DNA of 64,000 nucleotides from positions 26,865,722 to 26,929,721 of the forward strand of contig CM050654.1 in the NCBI GenBank assembly GCA_027574665.1. Direction: 5' to 3'. Positions 61,201 through 64,000 of the stretch are shown in pieces. How positions within the stretch are numbered: position 1 is the first letter of the stretch; each line of letters starts with the position of its first letter. The notes below the pieces were generated by a model that saw nothing but the letters and a program-made list of their open reading frames with translations, did no database searches and was not told where the DNA came from. A program made the position numbers and the translations under genes. This DNA is from Rhynochetos jubatus. Its lineage: Eukaryota > Chordata > Aves > Eurypygiformes > Rhynochetidae.

Positions 61201-64000
61201 TGCAAACTCCACACCACAAGGAGAAATAACAGGAGAATGCCTTAACAGTAGTGATGGACAGCAGCTTGTCTCCCCTTCCACAGCTTCTGTCCCTGTAGAC
61301 CATTAGCACAGCCCATTCCAAACTCCAACGCTTTCACCTTCAGCTTATTTTATTTCTTCAGAGTAGAATTGTTTTTCAGTTTTCAGAGGAAATTCCTAGT
61401 TGCCTGAAGACCTCCTGTATAAAACTCACTGTGAGCTGCATTCCATAGGTCTCACTAGAATTTGGACTTACTTTGCCCTTGAAAGCCTGCTCTGGGCTCC
61501 AAAAAGGAAGGGGAAATGATTGGAGCATTTGTGTCTTGCAGAAGCTGAAGCGAGACATGCTTATTTTTAACACAGGATACAAGGGATTCTTTTGACAATA
61601 TCCATTCATTCTACCAATGACTGGATTAAAAAAAAAAAATCTTTATTACCTCTCCAGTGGCTACTGCACAAATTATTTTTGCAGATTTACATGGATCTGG
61701 TTCAAATTGCAACAGCACTAGAAAGGTTGACAGAGTTTCTCTGATTTTGGGATATCCCTTTTCCACCAAAAGGGATATCCACCATCTTCTCCTGAGTTGT
61801 CCACAATCCCCTTTTCTTAAACCATATACTTGTCACACCTGAGCATACAGTTCAGGCTAGTCTTCTTCAAGAAAGATGAGGCAGGTGCAGGAGATAGCCT
61901 ACTAAAGTGTAATTAAACTTTTATTTATGGTAGACTAAAGTAATTCATCAGGAGGGGAAAAGAGGTATTTCAGCCAGCATTGGCTCAGAGAAAGGTGTAG
62001 GGATAAACTGTCTCACAAGAGTGTCAGGTGGGAAGTGTGGAGAAATTTTAAAAATAACAGAGGAATAAGATCCTTGTAAAGTTTTCTAACAGAAGAAAAG
62101 ATGCAAGGAATTTTTATTGTTGGAAGAGGTATTAGATCTTCCCAAGCAGGACCAAGATGCTCTGCAGAGAACAGCATGCATACAGCCTGAGATCTTTCCT
62201 TGTCCTAAATTTGATATTCATCTGTCCTCCACTGCTATCCGTTACAGGCCTAGATTAGAGAGTTACTCTCTTGCTGGACAATGCTGTTGCAGTCTTCCTC
62301 AAAGAGTCACATTAATCCCACATATCTGGAAAACTGTGGATAGGCATTTCCATCATGCTGTCAGTCTACCAGCCAGCAAACTGCACCTAGGTGTACTGAT
62401 AAGAGCCTTTATGGCCATCCAAGAAATGCAGCAAGGGAAATTGAAGTCCCACACTTTTGAAGTCTTTTAATCTAGGTTTGGACTCCATGGCAAACATTTA
62501 GCCAGAGATTATTTTATGCCATTCATGCAACACCAATAGAAAGTTTAACCTTATAGTGTGAAGTTAGCAGTCCAAGTGTTTAGACCACCAAATAAAATAT
62601 GAAAACACACTGTTGGTGGAGGCCATCATAATACCTATTAAGATCCTTCTCTGCTTGTGATGGGAAAACCAAGGCTCAAGTCAGTAGAAGTTCCATCAGG
62701 GACAGAATTCTTGTATTAGTGGTGAGTCTGCACTCCTGGCAGGTAAGATATCCCTCACTATAAAACAGAATGGTACTTCTCTTACAGTTGTTTGGCATTA
62801 GAAACCACACCCCCATGATTTTCTTGATGTTTTGTCATCTTCCTTATATGGGGAGTCAGTTTAGGTCCTTACCATGGACCAGCATTGCATGGCTACCTCA
62901 GCACCTAACAAAAGCGCTTCTGCAAATAAAAATCAACTGGCAGAAAAGGAGACTAAGTCACCTCAAATTTAGGAAAAAAATTAGTTGTGAAGCACAAGTG
63001 TTAACTCCAGAAACTTGACTTTAATCGCTGTTTTTATTGTTAATATAAGCACAGAATGGAACTGTATGTGCTTTGTGCTCCATCCAAAATAAAATTGACA
63101 TTTAGGTTATACTGGTTAAGTATGCAGAGACAGCTTTTTCAAATAATCTCTATATTAAAAGTCTATTGCTATCATTTCGTGTACTGAATAAAGAGAAGAA
63201 TTTTCAAAAGCTTCTTGCAGGGGCCTGCAGACACAAGAGCAGCCTCACCCTGGAGGATTAAAGAAAAACCATTTCAGCCAATCAAATCTATTTACTTGTA
63301 TATTTATAAACTGGCATGATTTTTGAGCTACTAAAATTAGATTTAGATCTTAGGCTCCAACTTCCAAGTGAAATCAGCTCACTTGTCACTAGGATGGTAC
63401 AACATGATCCAAAATATACAGGGACAAACATTTTAGTCCTGGTGTCCAAAGGAAGTGGCAATCAAATGATCACATCGGCCAGCTGTCCCCCTTCCACCAC
63501 CAATTTCAGCCAATTTTAACATCACTTGACAGAAATATCAGGACTGCTCTTTTTTACTTAAATCTGAAAACCAGCATGTGATCACAGAGAGACACCTGGT
63601 TTTCTGCCGTGGAGAGAAGAAAGGTGCAGTAACATCAAGGTACAGAAAGATTTTTATTTTTTTTTGAATTCTACAGTTTGGAGTGGTGTGTTTTCTTAAT
63701 GAACACTGAAACCCAGAAGTACAGCACAAGCTCTTTAAAAAGGAGCAGAGGTGGAAGAGCTACTGCATGAACATAGCAACACAGGATCGTCTTGCTTCAA
63801 AAACATTTTACTGTTTTGAAACAGTACACAAAGTCATAAAAAATAGCAATGGGCTTTGCCAAAAAAGCATCCAGAGGAGAAGAGGCAAGGAAAGAACAGA
63901 GAAGGAACAGTGGAAATAAATCTTTCCAAACAAAGTGACAAGTCCAAAAATAATGAGAATTCAAGTTCAAAGAACTCTAAACTGAAGTAGAAAGAGAACA

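Larger units (their letters stand above)
44160..64000. other. Noncoding stretch, no gene recognised
   Basis: No recognisable gene or LINE in almost 20 kb. The 164-codon minus frame at 47432-47926 has noise-like composition and no flanking splice pair. Noted items are the palindrome at 48391, poly-A at 49386, faint SINE remnants at 50.2, 51.8 and 54.9 kb, possible conserved AT-rich elements at 54330-54480 and 55110-55290, and a 13-bp perfect hairpin at 61750-61780. Confidence 0.5.

Noticed and set aside
1..64000. Bacterial-type features: operons, ribosome-binding sites, CRISPR arrays, insertion sequences, tRNA or rRNA genes
   Set aside because: Gene density, repeat content and base composition are those of vertebrate nuclear DNA. 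No array of spaced repeats, no tRNA cloverleaf and no rRNA text was found.

Overview
The window looks like nuclear DNA of a bird, or at least a sauropsid. It carries five recognisable chicken-repeat-1 (CR1) LINE remnants with the typical 3' ends, plus the first part of an avian-type endogenous retroviral LTR. There is no primate- or rodent-type SINE. The sequence is AT-leaning, without CpG islands, operons, tRNAs, rRNAs or CRISPR arrays. No complete gene is visible. Nearly all long open frames are Ser/Cys/Leu/Pro/His-rich chance frames without splice context.

The exception is the minus strand from about 14.4 kb down to 3.2 kb. Eight short open segments are bounded by plausible splice sites, mostly have compatible intron phases, and encode protein-like rather than noise-like sequence. 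I read these as internal exons of one unnamed gene running right to left, with both ends undetermined. The conceptual product resembles a secreted or membrane ectodomain, with scattered Cys, sequons, alternating hydrophobic strands and mostly phase-1 introns. A loose pattern recalls auxiliary subunits of the sperm CatSper channel. That is an unverified inference, and it would be surprising because birds are generally reported to lack CatSper.

From about 14.4 kb to the end the window reads as intergenic or intronic DNA. It contains CR1 fragments (9.3, 10.3, 21.2, 35.5 and 43.5 kb; the first two lie inside introns of the putative gene), an LTR fragment at 34.7 kb, faint ancient SINE remnants, short poly-A/T runs and microsatellites. 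It also holds several unexplained perfect inverted repeats (2.5, 18.8, 31.2, 38.7, 48.4 and 61.75 kb) and AT-rich homeodomain-motif-bearing stretches (24.6, 38.7, 54.3 and 55.1 kb) that could be conserved enhancers. All splice and family calls come from reading alone. No alignment or gene-prediction score was available.
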